A stretch of DNA of 64,000 nucleotides, taken from contig JAFEAJ010000010.1 of NCBI GenBank assembly GCA_018266455.1, forward strand, positions 1 to 64,000, written 5' to 3'. This stretch comes from Bacteroidota bacterium. Lineage in GTDB: Bacteria > Bacteroidota > Bacteroidia > Chitinophagales > Chitinophagaceae. The notes below the pieces were generated by a model. It ran no database searches and was not told the origin of the DNA. It saw only the letters and a list, made by a program, of their open reading frames with translations. Shown piece after piece: positions 1 to 9,051 of this stretch (the stretch's first letter is position 1; each line of letters opens with the position of its first letter). The position numbers and the translations under genes were made by a program.

Positions 1-1588
1 TCACCGAGCGCCAGGCAGCCAGGGGCACAGGAATTTCTGTGAACACATATTCATTCTGCATATTGGGCAGTTCGTATTTTTGGCTGCTGATGCCTTCAGT
101 CATGGATGAGCTTTCGCCTGTTTCATTTCTTTTTTCATCCATGGTTGAACCGATGGATGGCCCAATTACTTTATGTTGAAATGCTACCGGTTTCCCGTCT
201 GCAGACAACCCTGCTTTCATGGCTGAAAATGTAAGCGGGCGGAAAGGGCCGAGCTGCGTATCGTCTTCCCTAGTCCATATCAGCTTTACTGGCTTGCCTA
301 CTACTTTTGCGATCTGTGCGGCCTCGGTTGCAAAATCGGGATATAATCTCCTGCCAAATCCCCCACCGCTAAAAAGAATATGTACTTTAATATTGTCTCG
401 TGGTATGCCTAACCTGTGGGCTAATTCTCCTTTCACCAGGTCGGGGCCCTGGGCGGACACCCAAACTTCCACAGAGTCTGGGGCATTCCACCGGGCAACA
501 CAATTCATTGGCTCCATGGGTGAGTGGGAAACAACTGGTGTTTCATAAAAAGCTTCCAGCTTTATTGTCGCATCAGAAAATGCTTTGTCAAAATTTCCAT
601 CTTTGTGCACTACTGTGCCCTCTTTGTTCTTCATGCTGCGCAATCTCTCTTCATAATCTTTCGAATTGAATTTTTCCAGTTCCGCTTTGTCCCATTTTAT
701 TTTTAGGGCAAGCCGCCCCTGGTAGGCTGACCAGTAAGTATCGGCGATGACAGCAACAGCATCGAAGGTGCTCCTGCCAATCATGCGCTGTATTTTTACT
801 GTTTTGAGAACGCCCTTTACTTTTAGTGCGTCATCATCGTCATAGCTCACCAGCTTGCTTCCCAAAACAGGGTCCTGTTCTACCGAAGCATAAACCATTC
901 CCGGAACTTCAACATCGATGCCATAAACTGCCCTTCCGGAAACCTTTAGCGGCACATCGGGCCGGGGATAGTTCTTTCCAAGTATCTTAAAATCTTTCGG
1001 GTCTTTTAGTTTCGGGTTTTGTGGCACTGGCAATTTTGATGCAGTTTCAACAAGCGCATTATAACCCAAGGTTTTCCCAGATGGCCGATGAATAATTGTA
1101 GCGCCATCAGCATAGCACTCGCCTGTGGGAACTTTCCATTCAGTTGCAGCGGCTGCAATCAGCATTTCCTTCGCTGCGGCGCCAATTTTTCTCAAAACGA
1201 TGTAATTTCCCCGTACAGAATAACTGCCCCCGGAAACCTGCATGCCAAATTCTTTTTCCCCTCCTGTCTGCAAAATTGTAACCCCATCAAGTGGCACTTC
1301 CAGTTCTTCTGCAATTAAGGAAGGCACAGACTGGTATGTGCCCTGCCCCATATCTGGTTTGGGGTTCATCAGCGTGATCTTGCCCGATTTTTCGATAATG
1401 ATATAGGGTGTCAGCTTATAAGTATCTGCAACATCAGCAACAGCAGCCAACTGTTTTTTGTCAGGGCCTGTAGAAAAACCAAGCACCAGTGCTGTTCCAC
1501 CAAGCCCTGTAAGTTTTATAAAATTGCGCCTGCTGACAGGTGATTTTTTTTCATCTGGAAATATTTGAGATAATAATAAATCTGACAT
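1..1588 (-). CDS. Molybdenum hydroxylase large subunit, isoquinoline 1-oxidoreductase beta type (partial)
   Basis: The frame is open from an ATG at 1588 to the left edge, about 529 residues, so the C-terminal part is missing. The N-terminus carries a twin-arginine-like signal (SRRNFIKLTG, about residues 19-28) followed by a hydrophobic stretch, so export to the periplasm is likely. Visible family motifs are PKPDMGQGTYQS (start of the molybdopterin-binding region), FGRRLYPDFA and, at the edge, AWRSV. Members of this xanthine-dehydrogenase-like family bind Mo-pterin cytosine dinucleotide and hydroxylate N-heterocycles or aldehydes. The substrate cannot be told from sequence. The small [2Fe-2S] subunit lies 61 bp upstream on the same strand, giving the expected small-then-large order. 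A cytochrome c partner could lie outside the window. Family call is firm; exact activity is not. Confidence 0.9.
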   Translation of the reverse strand, partial: MSDLLLSQIFPDEKKSPVSRRNFIKLTGLGGTALVLGFSTGPDKKQLAAVADVADTYKLTPYIIIEKSGKITLMNPKPDMGQGTYQSVPSLIAEELEVPLDGVTILQTGGEKEFGMQVSGGSYSVRGNYIVLRKIGAAAKEMLIAAAATEWKVPTGECYADGATIIHRPSGKTLGYNALVETASKLPVPQNPKLKDPKDFKILGKNYPRPDVPLKVSGRAVYGIDVEVPGMVYASVEQDPVLGSKLVSYDDDDALKVKGVLKTVKIQRMIGRSTFDAVAVIADTYWSAYQGRLALKIKWDKAELEKFNSKDYEERLRSMKNKEGTVVHKDGNFDKAFSDATIKLEAFYETPVVSHSPMEPMNCVARWNAPDSVEVWVSAQGPDLVKGELAHRLGIPRDNIKVHILFSGGGFGRRLYPDFATEAAQIAKVVGKPVKLIWTREDDTQLGPFRPLTFSAMKAGLSADGKPVAFQHKVIGPSIGSTMDEKRNETGESSSMTEGISSQKYELPNMQNEYVFTEIPVPLAAWRSV

Positions 1589-1649
1589 AAAATAATCTTT
1601 TAGAAATTTGTTGGTAATGGCTTCGGGCTTATGGGCCATCATTTTTTGT

Positions 1650-2114
1650 TCAACTCATCAGTTCTGCCGCTCGGTGAATGGCTTTGCGTATGCGGGTGTA
1701 AGTGCCACAACGGCAAAGATTGCCCATCATGGCCGCGTCAATATCTGCATCTGTTGGTTTGGGGTTGGTTTTTAGCAATGATACTGCGGACATAATTTGC
1801 CCTGATTGGCAATACCCGCATTGGGGCACCTGTAACTCGATCCATGCTTTTTGCACAGCATGATCGATATTTTCAGAAATGCCTTCAATAGTTGTAATAT
1901 TTTTTGCACTTGCTGCGGCCGATACCGGCAGTGTGCAGGAGCGCATTGCCACCCCATCGAAATGTACCGTGCATGCACCGCACAATGACATGCCGCACCC
2001 AAACTTGGTGCCTTTTAACCCGATCACATCGCGCAATACCCAGAGCAAAGGCATTTGTGGGTCAACATCAACGCTATACGATTTGTTGTTCACGGTTAAA
2101 TTAATGGATGCCAT
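1650..2114 (-). CDS. (2Fe-2S)-binding small subunit of the molybdenum hydroxylase (isoquinoline 1-oxidoreductase alpha type)
   Basis: A 154-residue protein. It has a plant-type ferredoxin domain with cysteines 40, 45, 48 and 60 (motif CGMSLCGAC), then a helical second [2Fe-2S] domain with cysteines 99, 102, 134 and 136 (CGYC and LCRCG). This is the family's normal length and cysteine pattern. It passes electrons between the Mo centre in the neighbouring large subunit and an outside acceptor. I chose the ATG at 2114 (MASINLTV) because family members begin just before the first beta strand. An in-frame extension to 2201 is open but has no family-like sequence. Both genes probably form one transcript; a TACCTTTT element on the minus strand just upstream could be its promoter but is weak. 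Confidence 0.92.
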   Translation of the reverse strand: MASINLTVNNKSYSVDVDPQMPLLWVLRDVIGLKGTKFGCGMSLCGACTVHFDGVAMRSCTLPVSAAASAKNITTIEGISENIDHAVQKAWIELQVPQCGYCQSGQIMSAVSLLKTNPKPTDADIDAAMMGNLCRCGTYTRIRKAIHRAAELMS

Positions 2115-2326
2115 AATTTTTGAGTTTTGAAAAGCAATGAATAGAAAAGGTAAAGGAGTTTTTTTGCAGCCTAAATTTATGACATTATTCATTGCAGCCA
2201 CAACAAAAAATTATTAACAATCCATAAGCAACAGCATGCATACAAGGGAGGACGGCGGAATTTTTGCACCTGGAACCATTTTCTAGTATAATATGACAAG
2301 TAGTTTTTATCTGGCGGCTGCATTTT

Positions 2327-2353
2327 TTGAATAACAGGTCTTTATTATCTTTC
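2327..2353 (+). promoter_or_regulatory. Probable promoter of the Rieske oxygenase gene
   Basis: TTG at 2327-2329, a 16-base spacer, then TATCTTTC at 2346-2353. This is one base off the Bacteroidota TAnnTTTG -7 box. It sits 17 bases before the ATG at 2371. Confidence 0.45.
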
Positions 2354-2370
2354 AGAAAATTATAATAGTT

Positions 2371-3456
2371 ATGAACCGTTTCTTTGTAGATGAAAATATA
2401 TCCCGGGCCAAAACACTCGACACTTCTTTTTATACAGATAATGCACTGTTCAATGATATGAAAGAAATTTTGTTCGTACCCTCATGGCAGTTTATCGGCA
2501 ATACTGAACTGGTACAGGATAACGGTAATGTATACCCGTTTTATTTGCTGGAAAAATATTTGGATGAGCCGCTGGTTTTGGCCCGTGACAAGGAGGGCCA
2601 CATCAGGTTGCTTTCTAATGTGTGCACGCACCGGGGAAATGTTGTGGTCGATAAACCATGCAAAGCGAACAACCTGCGCTGCAAATACCATGGGCGGCTT
2701 TTCCATTTGGATGGGAAGTTTTTATCGATGCCGGAATTTAAAGAAGTAGAAAATTTCCCAACTGTTGAGGACGACCTGAAGCAGGTCGCTTGTTATCGCT
2801 GGGGAAAATGGCTGTTTGCTTCGCTTGGTAATAAGTTGTTGCCCGGCCTGTATTTGAAAGAAATGATCGAACGGGTAGGGTGGTTGCCGTTAAACGATTT
2901 TGTATTTCATGATGAACTGACGAGAGAATTTACAGTGAAAGCGCATTGGGCTTTGTATTGTGAAAATTACCTTGAAGGCTTTCACATACCATTTGTTCAT
3001 GCGGGCTTGAATGCAGTCATCGATTTCGGCAATTACACCACAGAGCTTTTCAAATATTCCAGCCTGCAGTTGGGCATCGCCAAAGATGATGAAGCTTGTT
3101 TTGATTTACCAAGGTCTTCGCCTGATTATGGCAAAAAGGTTGCGGCTTATTATTTTTTTGTTTTTCCGAACATGATGTTCAACTTTTATCCTTGGGGGCT
3201 GTCTGTGAATATCGTTAATCCTATAGGGGTACAAGAAAGTAAGATCTTTTTTTATACTTATATTTTAGATGGATCCAAATACAATTCTGGTGCCGGCGCT
3301 GATCTCGATACTGTGGAATTTGAAGATGAAGAGGTGGTGGAGAATGTACAGCGAGGTATCCAATCAAGGTTCTACAAACATGGCCGTTATTCTGTTACAA
3401 GGGAGCAGGGCACTCACCACTTCCATCGTATTATTGCCTCCTTCTTGAATCAATAG
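2371..3456 (+). CDS. Rieske [2Fe-2S] aromatic-ring-hydroxylase-like oxygenase, alpha subunit
   Basis: A 361-residue protein. The N-terminal Rieske domain has ligands C85 and H87 (CTHRGN) and C104 and H107 (CKYHG). The C-terminal catalytic (SRPBCC/ring-hydroxylase alpha) domain has the mononuclear-iron motif ENYLEGFHIPFVH with H205 and H210. It therefore has the full architecture of a Rieske non-heme iron oxygenase. It resembles the choline/glycine-betaine monooxygenase-like branch by length, but I cannot assign a substrate. No ferredoxin or reductase partner lies next to it. It is divergent from the molybdenum hydroxylase pair, and the two may or may not act on related compounds. There is no signal peptide, so it is cytoplasmic. 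Confidence 0.88.
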   Translation: MNRFFVDENISRAKTLDTSFYTDNALFNDMKEILFVPSWQFIGNTELVQDNGNVYPFYLLEKYLDEPLVLARDKEGHIRLLSNVCTHRGNVVVDKPCKANNLRCKYHGRLFHLDGKFLSMPEFKEVENFPTVEDDLKQVACYRWGKWLFASLGNKLLPGLYLKEMIERVGWLPLNDFVFHDELTREFTVKAHWALYCENYLEGFHIPFVHAGLNAVIDFGNYTTELFKYSSLQLGIAKDDEACFDLPRSSPDYGKKVAAYYFFVFPNMMFNFYPWGLSVNIVNPIGVQESKIFFYTYILDGSKYNSGAGADLDTVEFEDEEVVENVQRGIQSRFYKHGRYSVTREQGTHHFHRIIASFLNQ

Positions 3457-3669
3457 CTTCTCTTCGTAAAAACACTCATTGCGTTTGCGGTTTAACTATC
3501 CATTTAAGGAAAATTACTGGGAAGATATTAATCAATTGTTAACGTTTTTGTTAATGAAATAAATGCATGCAATTAATTCAAGCAAATTCTGGTTTTTGTA
3601 AAAAAAATTAACAAGGCATTAAACCTTGAAATTTAAATCCAATCAAAAGAAAAATTTAAAAAACAAAGT

Positions 3670-4626
3670 ATGAAAACGAACAATCTATTCCGTATTGCAT
3701 TGCTTGCTGCAGGTTTAACTTTGGTGTTTGCCTGTCAAAAAGAAAACTCAGCTTCGTCTGGACCCACTTCAAGCACTGATGTGCAAACAGCCGCAGATGA
3801 CCAGGCTATGGTCTCTAATCAAAATGATGCCATTTCTGATGATGCTACGGCAGCATTGAATGCGAATGCATCCATTTCAGGAGCTTCATTCGATGCCCCT
3901 GTCAAATCAGGCGCTGTATCACTTGGGGGCAACATTGCTTTAGGCTCAATGTGTGGCGCAACAATTACATACGATACCGCCAATGGGAACAGGATTGTTA
4001 CCATTGTATACAATGGCGACGATTGTGTGGGGCGTTTCACCAAAACAGGGAAAATAGTGGTTACGATGGCCCAGGGCACTCATTGGAAAGATGCCGGTGC
4101 TGTCGTCAACATCAGTGTTGACACGCTTACCATCACCCGTAAGAAAGATGGCAAATCAATTGTAATCAATGGCTCAAAAACCATTACCAACACAAGCGGC
4201 GGACTTTTAGCTGACCTTGCCACTACAGATTCTATAGTGCATGATTTTACAGCTAATTGGACGATAACTTACCAGAATGGCAGTTCCAGGACTTGGACCT
4301 CAACTAAACATCGTGTGTTCACTTATAATAATGGGGTTGTTGTTACCACAACCGGCAGCGAAACAGGCGTTAACCGCTTTGGGGTTAGTTTTAGTTTAAC
4401 AATCACTCAGCCTAAGGTCATTGCTCAGTCATGTGATTTTAGCCTTGTTGCTGGACAGGACTCTATTACCAGAAGCGATAACATTACTTCTGTTATTACG
4501 TACGGTCTTGATGCTAACGGGAACGTTCAAAGCTCTTGTCCTTTGCCAAATGGCTATTATTATGCTAAACTGGTTTGGGCGAACGGCAACAATGGCAAGC
4601 AATATACTTTTATCTTCCCTTATTGA
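3670..4626 (+). CDS. Exported lipoprotein of unknown function
   Basis: A 318-residue protein with a lipoprotein signal: positively charged start, hydrophobic core and lipobox LVFAC with Cys22 as the lipidated residue. It is followed by a Ser/Thr/Asp/Ala-rich linker to about residue 75. The remainder is predicted beta-rich (repeated T, V, G; pieces such as NRIVTIVYNGDDC and TWTSTKH) and carries three further cysteines. I recognise no catalytic motif. It is likely anchored to the outer or inner membrane facing the periplasm or outside. It stands alone, ending in its own terminator. Function unknown; proteins of this look are common in Chitinophagaceae. Confidence 0.8.
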   Translation: MKTNNLFRIALLAAGLTLVFACQKENSASSGPTSSTDVQTAADDQAMVSNQNDAISDDATAALNANASISGASFDAPVKSGAVSLGGNIALGSMCGATITYDTANGNRIVTIVYNGDDCVGRFTKTGKIVVTMAQGTHWKDAGAVVNISVDTLTITRKKDGKSIVINGSKTITNTSGGLLADLATTDSIVHDFTANWTITYQNGSSRTWTSTKHRVFTYNNGVVVTTTGSETGVNRFGVSFSLTITQPKVIAQSCDFSLVAGQDSITRSDNITSVITYGLDANGNVQSSCPLPNGYYYAKLVWANGNNGKQYTFIFPY

Positions 4627-4659
4627 TAAGATAAATAGCATTTGATCAATCAACTTTAG

Positions 4660-4688
4660 AGCCCTCATTCATGTAATGGGGGCTTTTT
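4660..4688 (+). terminator. Intrinsic terminator after the lipoprotein gene
   Basis: A hairpin of AGCCCTCATT with AATGGGGGCT (one wobble) around a four-base loop, followed by a T5 run. Confidence 0.8.
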
Positions 4689-4925
4689 CATTTCTTCAGG
4701 GAACAATAGTTTCGATAACGTCCATGTTCTTTCAGGCTGGCATTTTCAGCGTTTTCGCAAAACTAAGCCTCAAAGCGCTGCGCGTAAATTTGCTATACGA
4801 AATCTTTGAAATCAATTTGAAACAGTGCTAAATCCTGAGCACGTTTTTTTCTTTCTTATAACCTGCTTTCAAGGTTGCTGCAACTAAAATAATTTCGATA
4901 ATTTTATAGCACAATTTATCCTGCA

Positions 4926-5816
4926 TTGGAAACGCTTGTACAATCTTTTGTGGATTACCTCAAATTCGAGAAAAGATATTCAGAACATACTGTCCGTTCT
5001 TATCATGACGACCTCTTTTCTTTTTTTCAGTTTACAGAAAGCCAATACGGAAAAGTTCCAATCAATGATATGCCTTCTTCATTTATCAGGAGCTGGCTTG
5101 CTTTGCTGAAGAGCAATAAGATCAGTTCCCGCTCGATAAACCGGAAAATATCAGTGCTGAAATCTTTTTTCAAATACCAGCTCCGTACGGGCAATATCGA
5201 AAGCTCGCCAATGATCAATATTATAAGCCCCAAGATCAATAAGCGCCTGCCTGTTTTTGTTGAACAAAACGACATGGGGAAGCTTTTAAATCAAACCGGA
5301 TTTCCTGATACCTGGAATGGGCAAACCGAAAAACTGCTGATCGAGATATTCTATAACACCGGAATGCGCCTAAACGAATTGGTGAACATCAAAGAAAACC
5401 AGGTTGATTTTGGCAATTGCTCACTAAAAGTATTGGGCAAAGGGAATAAAGAAAGAGTGATACCGATAAGTGCGCAAATGACTGCACAGGTAAGAAACTA
5501 TCTTGAGAGGAAAAGAAAAGAACTCGAAAAATTTGATAGCACCTATCTGTTGGTAAATAATAAAGGAAGAAAGCTGTACCCGAAATATGTTTACCTGGCT
5601 GTAAAAAAGTATTTAAGCGAAGTAACCACTATTTACAAAAAAAGCCCGCACGTGCTGAGGCACACTTTTGCCACCCATTTAACCAACAGCGGCGCTGAGC
5701 TTAATTCTGTAAAAGAACTGCTCGGGCATTCCAGCCTTGCAGCCACACAGGTGTACACCCACAACACTATTGAAAAGTTAAAAGAGGTATACAGGAAGGC
5801 ACACCCCAAAGCATAA
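4926..5816 (+). CDS. xerC: Tyrosine recombinase of the XerC/XerD family
   Basis: A 296-residue protein of normal Xer length. It has an N-terminal SAM-like core-binding domain (residues 1-90) and a catalytic domain with the full set of residues: R148 (NTGMRLNEL), K172, H242 and R245 (HVLRHTFATHL), H268 (LLGHSSLAATQ) and the nucleophile Y277. Xer proteins resolve chromosome dimers at dif. The start is TTG at 4926; a stop at 4899-4901 blocks extension and no ATG fits. Its position just before hpf and the tRNA-tuf cluster is the usual Bacteroidota order, so I take it as the housekeeping enzyme and not as part of a mobile element. Whether it is functionally XerC or XerD cannot be told from sequence alone. 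Confidence 0.9.
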   Translation: METLVQSFVDYLKFEKRYSEHTVRSYHDDLFSFFQFTESQYGKVPINDMPSSFIRSWLALLKSNKISSRSINRKISVLKSFFKYQLRTGNIESSPMINIISPKINKRLPVFVEQNDMGKLLNQTGFPDTWNGQTEKLLIEIFYNTGMRLNELVNIKENQVDFGNCSLKVLGKGNKERVIPISAQMTAQVRNYLERKRKELEKFDSTYLLVNNKGRKLYPKYVYLAVKKYLSEVTTIYKKSPHVLRHTFATHLTNSGAELNSVKELLGHSSLAATQVYTHNTIEKLKEVYRKAHPKA

Positions 5817-5989
5817 TTTTTTTTAAAAGCAACCGGTCAAATGCAATAATATTTGGATAAATTTTATTTGGAAAAATACCCCTGCTATATTAACTTCATT
5901 GTGAAGTTGGATTGATAAATCTACAGGCCAATAACCTTCAATTCATCAAGTTCTTTCACTTATTGTTTCACTTTAAAACGCGATCGGAT

Positions 5990-6289
5990 ATGAATGTAAA
6001 AATTCAAGCAGTACACTTTGATGCAGACGTTAAATTGACAGAGTATGTAAACAAAAAAATCAAAAAGCTCGACACTTTCCATGGACAAATTATTAAAGTT
6101 GACGTTTTTTTGAAGCTAGACAATGTGATACACACCATTAAAGACAAAATCGCCGAGGTGAGCGTTCATGTACCCAAGCACCAGTTCTTTGCAAAAAGTT
6201 GTTCAAAATCTTTTGAAGAGTCATTTGATGAAGCATTTGAATCAGTAATAAACCAGATAAAAAGAAAGAAAGATAAGTTGGCCGCATGA
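5990..6289 (+). CDS. hpf: Ribosome hibernation-promoting factor (short HPF / RaiA family)
   Basis: A 99-residue protein starting MNVKIQAVHFDAD, with the S30AE-family beta-alpha-beta-beta-beta-alpha pattern and the basic C-terminal helix FESVINQIKRKKDKL. It binds the small ribosomal subunit and silences ribosomes in slow growth. It is a short form with no C-terminal dimerisation domain. The longer open frame to 5912 is untranslated-looking AT-rich sequence; family proteins begin at this ATG. It lies 173 bp after the Xer gene and ends in a strong terminator, before the tRNA cluster. Confidence 0.92.
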   Translation: MNVKIQAVHFDADVKLTEYVNKKIKKLDTFHGQIIKVDVFLKLDNVIHTIKDKIAEVSVHVPKHQFFAKSCSKSFEESFDEAFESVINQIKRKKDKLAA

Positions 6290-6300
6290 TCAAATAGTTA

Positions 6301-6330
6301 AGGCCGCCCGGAGAGGGCGGCCTTTTTTTT
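6301..6330 (+). terminator. Intrinsic terminator after hpf
   Basis: A perfect 9-bp GC-rich stem, AGGCCGCCC with GGGCGGCCT, around the loop GGAGA, then eight Ts. Confidence 0.93.
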
Positions 6331-6549
6331 GGCATTTCTTGGGAGCAGCTCAAAAACGATTCCGGGAATTTCGTATAATGCCAGCTCGACTTTTCCAACG
6401 ACGCTATCGATCATAAATTTTGTGCCCCGGAATGAACTTTAGAATAGATAAGGCCGCTGATTGTTCCAACAATCGGTGTTAGGCAGCTTATATTGCAGCC
6501 CGTTAATTCCTGTTTAAAAAATTAGGATGAAAAAATAATTTCAAAATTT
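6331..6549. other. Intergenic stretch between hpf terminator and tRNA promoter
   Basis: About 220 bases with no convincing open frame, RNA fold or repeat. I see nothing I can name here. Confidence 0.5.
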
Positions 6550-6577
6550 TTGAATTTAACAAATTCGCTTACCTTTG
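6550..6577 (+). promoter_or_regulatory. Promoter of the tRNA-tuf transcript
   Basis: TTG at 6550-6552, a 17-base spacer, and TACCTTTG at 6570-6577, an exact TAnnTTTG box of the Bacteroidota primary sigma factor. It lies about 110 bases before the first tRNA. No other match is seen before tuf, so it probably drives all four tRNAs and tuf. Confidence 0.75.
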
Positions 6578-6685
6578 CCTTCCCAAAAAAATACCCGTGT
6601 TGTTTTTTGGCTAAGGTTCTTTTTATCAATTAGTTTAAGGCCTGCATGCTATACCAGGCTTGAAAAGCGAATAGAAAGCTAAGAT

Positions 6686-6759
6686 GCCAGTGTAGCTCAG
6701 TTGGCCAGAGCAGCTGATTTGTAATCAGCTGGTCGGGGGTTCGAATCCCTCCACTGGCT
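6686..6759 (+). tRNA. tRNA-Thr (anticodon TGT)
   Basis: Seven-base acceptor GCCAGTG pairs with CACTGGC at 6752-6758. The anticodon stem GCTGA/TCAGC carries the loop TTTGTAA (anticodon TGT). The T arm GGGTTCGAATCCC is standard. CCA is not encoded. Confidence 0.97.
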
Positions 6760-6777
6760 CTAAGATGTTTCAATTGC

Positions 6778-6860
6778 GGGCAAGTAGCCAAGTGGCCAAC
6801 GGCAACAGACTGTAAATCTGTCCTCTTCGGAGTTCGGTGGTTCGAATCCATCCTTGCCCA
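6778..6860 (+). tRNA. tRNA-Tyr (anticodon GTA)
   Basis: Acceptor GGGCAAG pairs with CTTGCCC at 6853-6859. Anticodon stem ACAGA/TCTGT with loop CTGTAAA (GTA). A long variable arm, typical of bacterial class II tRNA-Tyr, gives 83 nt in total. Confidence 0.97.
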
Positions 6861-6995
6861 CAGGTTAATTTGATGATTGGCAGATTAGCGGATATGATCA
6901 TTGCGGGAATTTTGTTCAAGCTCTTTGAATTTGTGATGAAAACGATGATGGAGAATAATCTCATTATCTATTATCTGGTCATCGCATTATAATTT

Positions 6996-7068
6996 GCGGA
7001 AGTAGCTCAGTTGGTAGAGCGACAGCCTTCCAAGCTGTAGGTCGCGGGTTCGAACCTCGTCTTCCGCT
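6996..7068 (+). tRNA. tRNA-Gly (anticodon TCC)
   Basis: Acceptor GCGGAAG pairs with CTTCCGC at 7061-7067. Anticodon stem ACAGC/GCTGT with loop CTTCCAA (TCC). Standard D and T arms, 73 nt. Confidence 0.97.
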
Positions 7069-7151
7069 CAGCTAAGTTGTGAACTGTGAGTTATGTATTA
7101 GAGCGCGGGTACAAGTGCCCACTATAATCCTTAGCTCATAACTGAGCTTAT

Positions 7152-7223
<72 letters not shown>

Positions 7224-7413
7224 CAAATGATGAATAATGGTCATAAACGCTGAGTTTTGCCAATCACATGTGGAACAGAGAACAAAAAGAACATGAGTGC
7301 GGCGCAATGATGCTTAACGGCAGTACTGGCGCCGGGAACATAAAAAAAGAAAATCATACTAAAGGCAGGTTGCCAATAGCTAAAATTTAAAACACAATTT
7401 AAAACAGATAACG

Positions 7414-8601
7414 ATGTCAAAAGAGACCTTTAAGAGGGACAAGCCCCACGTAAATGTTGGTACCATTGGCCACATTGACCATGGTAAAACCACTTTGACT
7501 GCCGCGATCACAACCATTCTGGCAAAGAAAGGCATGGCAGAAGCAAAAAAATATGATGAAATTGATGCTGCTCCTGAAGAGAAGGAGAGGGGCATTACCA
7601 TCAATACAGCGCACGTGGAATACCAGACAGCAAACCGCCATTATGCTCATGTGGATTGCCCCGGTCACGCTGACTATGTAAAGAATATGATTACCGGCGC
7701 AGCACAGATGGATGGCGCAATCCTTGTAGTTGCTGCAACTGACGGCCCTATGCCGCAAACAAAAGAGCATATCCTTCTTGCCCGCCAGGTGGGCGTTCCC
7801 CGCATGGTCGTGTTTATGAATAAGGTTGACTTGGTTGATGACCCTGAATTGTTGGACCTTGTGGAAATGGAAATCCGTGACCTGCTCACTTTCTATGGTT
7901 TTGACGGCAACAATACCCCGATAATCAAAGGCTCTGCAACAGGAGCATTGGCAGGTGATGAAAAATGGGTGAAAGCAATTGATGAACTGATGGATGCCGT
8001 GGACAGCTATATTCCTTTGCCTCCCCGCCCGGTCGACCAGCCCTTCCTGATGTCAGTAGAAGATGTGTTCTCGATCACTGGGCGCGGTACAGTAGCTACA
8101 GGCCGTATTGAAAGGGGCCGCGTTAAAGTAGGCGAAGCCATTGAAATAGTAGGATTGCAGGATGCCCCGCTGAACTCTACAGTAACTGGTGTTGAAATGT
8201 TCCGCAAATTGCTTGACCAGGGCGAAGCTGGCGATAATGCCGGTTTGTTGCTCCGGGGTATAGAAAAGAACCAGATCCGCCGTGGCATGGTACTGTGCAA
8301 ACCTGGTTCCATTACCCCTCACACAGAATTTAAAGGGGAAGTTTATGTGCTTAGCAAAGAAGAAGGAGGCCGCCATACGCCATTTTTCAATAAGTACCGC
8401 CCTCAGTTCTATTTCCGTACTACCGATGTAACAGGTGAAGTAGCGTTGCCTGCCGGTACTGAAATGGTAATGCCCGGCGATAACACAACGCTTAGCGTGA
8501 AGCTGATACAGCCCATTGCTATGGAAAAAGGATTGAAATTCGCTATTCGCGAAGGAGGCAGAACGGTAGGCGCAGGCCAGGTTACGGAGATCATAAAATA
8601 G
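7414..8601 (+). CDS. tuf: Translation elongation factor Tu
   Basis: A 395-residue protein, normal for EF-Tu. G1 motif GHIDHGKTT, switch region [14 protein letters not shown]3 [13 protein letters not shown]4 NKVD and G5 SATGAL are all intact. Domains II and III follow, ending [10 protein letters not shown]. It delivers aminoacyl-tRNA to the ribosome using GTP. It sits about 190 bases after tRNA-Thr(GGT) with no promoter-like box or terminator between, so it is probably co-transcribed with the tRNAs. That linkage of tRNAs to tuf is old and widespread in bacteria. Confidence 0.98.
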   Translation: MSKETFKRDKPHVNVGTIGHIDHGKTTLTAAITTILAKKGMAEAKKYDEIDAAPEEKERGITINTAHVEYQTANRHYAHVDCPGHADYVKNMITGAAQMDGAILVVAATDGPMPQTKEHILLARQVGVPRMVVFMNKVDLVDDPELLDLVEMEIRDLLTFYGFDGNNTPIIKGSATGALAGDEKWVKAIDELMDAVDSYIPLPPRPVDQPFLMSVEDVFSITGRGTVATGRIERGRVKVGEAIEIVGLQDAPLNSTVTGVEMFRKLLDQGEAGDNAGLLLRGIEKNQIRRGMVLCKPGSITPHTEFKGEVYVLSKEEGGRHTPFFNKYRPQFYFRTTDVTGEVALPAGTEMVMPGDNTTLSVKLIQPIAMEKGLKFAIREGGRTVGAGQVTEIIK

Positions 8602-8627
8602 CTTTTAGCTGTTGGCTGTGAAAGCTT

Positions 8628-8652
8628 TTGTATAAGATTTTTAATATCTTTG
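8628..8652 (+). promoter_or_regulatory. Probable promoter for tRNA-Trp-secE-nusG
   Basis: TATCTTTG at 8645-8652 fits TAnnTTTG exactly. A TTG at 8628-8630 is only 14 bases upstream, shorter than usual, so the -33 part is uncertain. Confidence 0.55.
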
Positions 8653-8669
8653 CATTATAATTTGAAACT

Positions 8670-8701
8670 AAAAGCTGTCCCGCCTAGGTGGGATAGCTTT
8701 T
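8670..8701 (+). terminator. Hairpin between tuf and tRNA-Trp
   Basis: A long stem, AAAAGCTGTCCCGCC with GGTGGGATAGCTTTT (two wobbles), around TA. It lies downstream of the putative promoter at 8645 and has only a short T run, so it may be a leaky tuf terminator, a processing site or an attenuator for the secE-nusG transcript. Confidence 0.5.
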
Positions 8702-8710
8702 AGCTTTAAT

Positions 8711-8781
8711 ACGGGCATAGTTCAATGGTAGAATAGAGGTCTCCAAAACCTTAGATCAGGGTTCGAATCCTTGTGCCCGTG
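8711..8781 (+). tRNA. tRNA-Trp (anticodon CCA)
   Basis: Acceptor ACGGGCA pairs with TGCCCGT at 8774-8780, discriminator G. Anticodon loop CTCCAAA (CCA). Position between tuf and secE is the common arrangement. Confidence 0.97.
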
Positions 8782-8857
8782 CTATAAAATGAGCGAACTG
8801 GGCTGGTGAGAGAATGATGCCCAGGAATTGCAAAAAATGAATTTTTAAACTATAGCG

Positions 8858-9049
8858 ATGAATAAAATTGTAACATACGCCCGGGAGTCATATAAAGAAC
8901 TGGTCGAAAAAGTGACCTGGCCTAATTGGAAAGAGCTGCAACAGTCTACAGTCATTGTCCTTGTCGCAACGGTGTTGATCACATTAGTAGTTGGCCTAAT
9001 GGATGTGGTGTCCAGTTCAGTATTAAAAATAGTTTATTCATTCTTTTAA
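8858..9049 (+). CDS. secE: Preprotein translocase subunit SecE
   Basis: A 63-residue protein with an amphipathic cytoplasmic helix (YARESYKELVEKVTWPNWKEL, with the conserved KVTWP motif) and a single transmembrane helix (VIVLVATVLITLVVGLMDVV). SecE stabilises the SecY channel. It is the short one-helix form usual outside gammaproteobacteria. Its stop lies two bases before the nusG start, so the two are translationally close and certainly co-transcribed. Confidence 0.95.
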   Translation: MNKIVTYARESYKELVEKVTWPNWKELQQSTVIVLVATVLITLVVGLMDVVSSSVLKIVYSFF

Positions 9050-9051
9050 CA

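Noticed and set aside
4926-5816. Xer recombinase as part of an integrated element
   Set aside because: Normal housekeeping length and place next to hpf and the tRNA-tuf cluster; no other phage or integron genes, and no attachment-site repeats at the tRNAs were seen.
8926-9051. 5' extension of nusG to 8926
   Set aside because: It overlaps secE in another frame and adds residues unlike any NusG; the ATG at 9052 gives the normal start.
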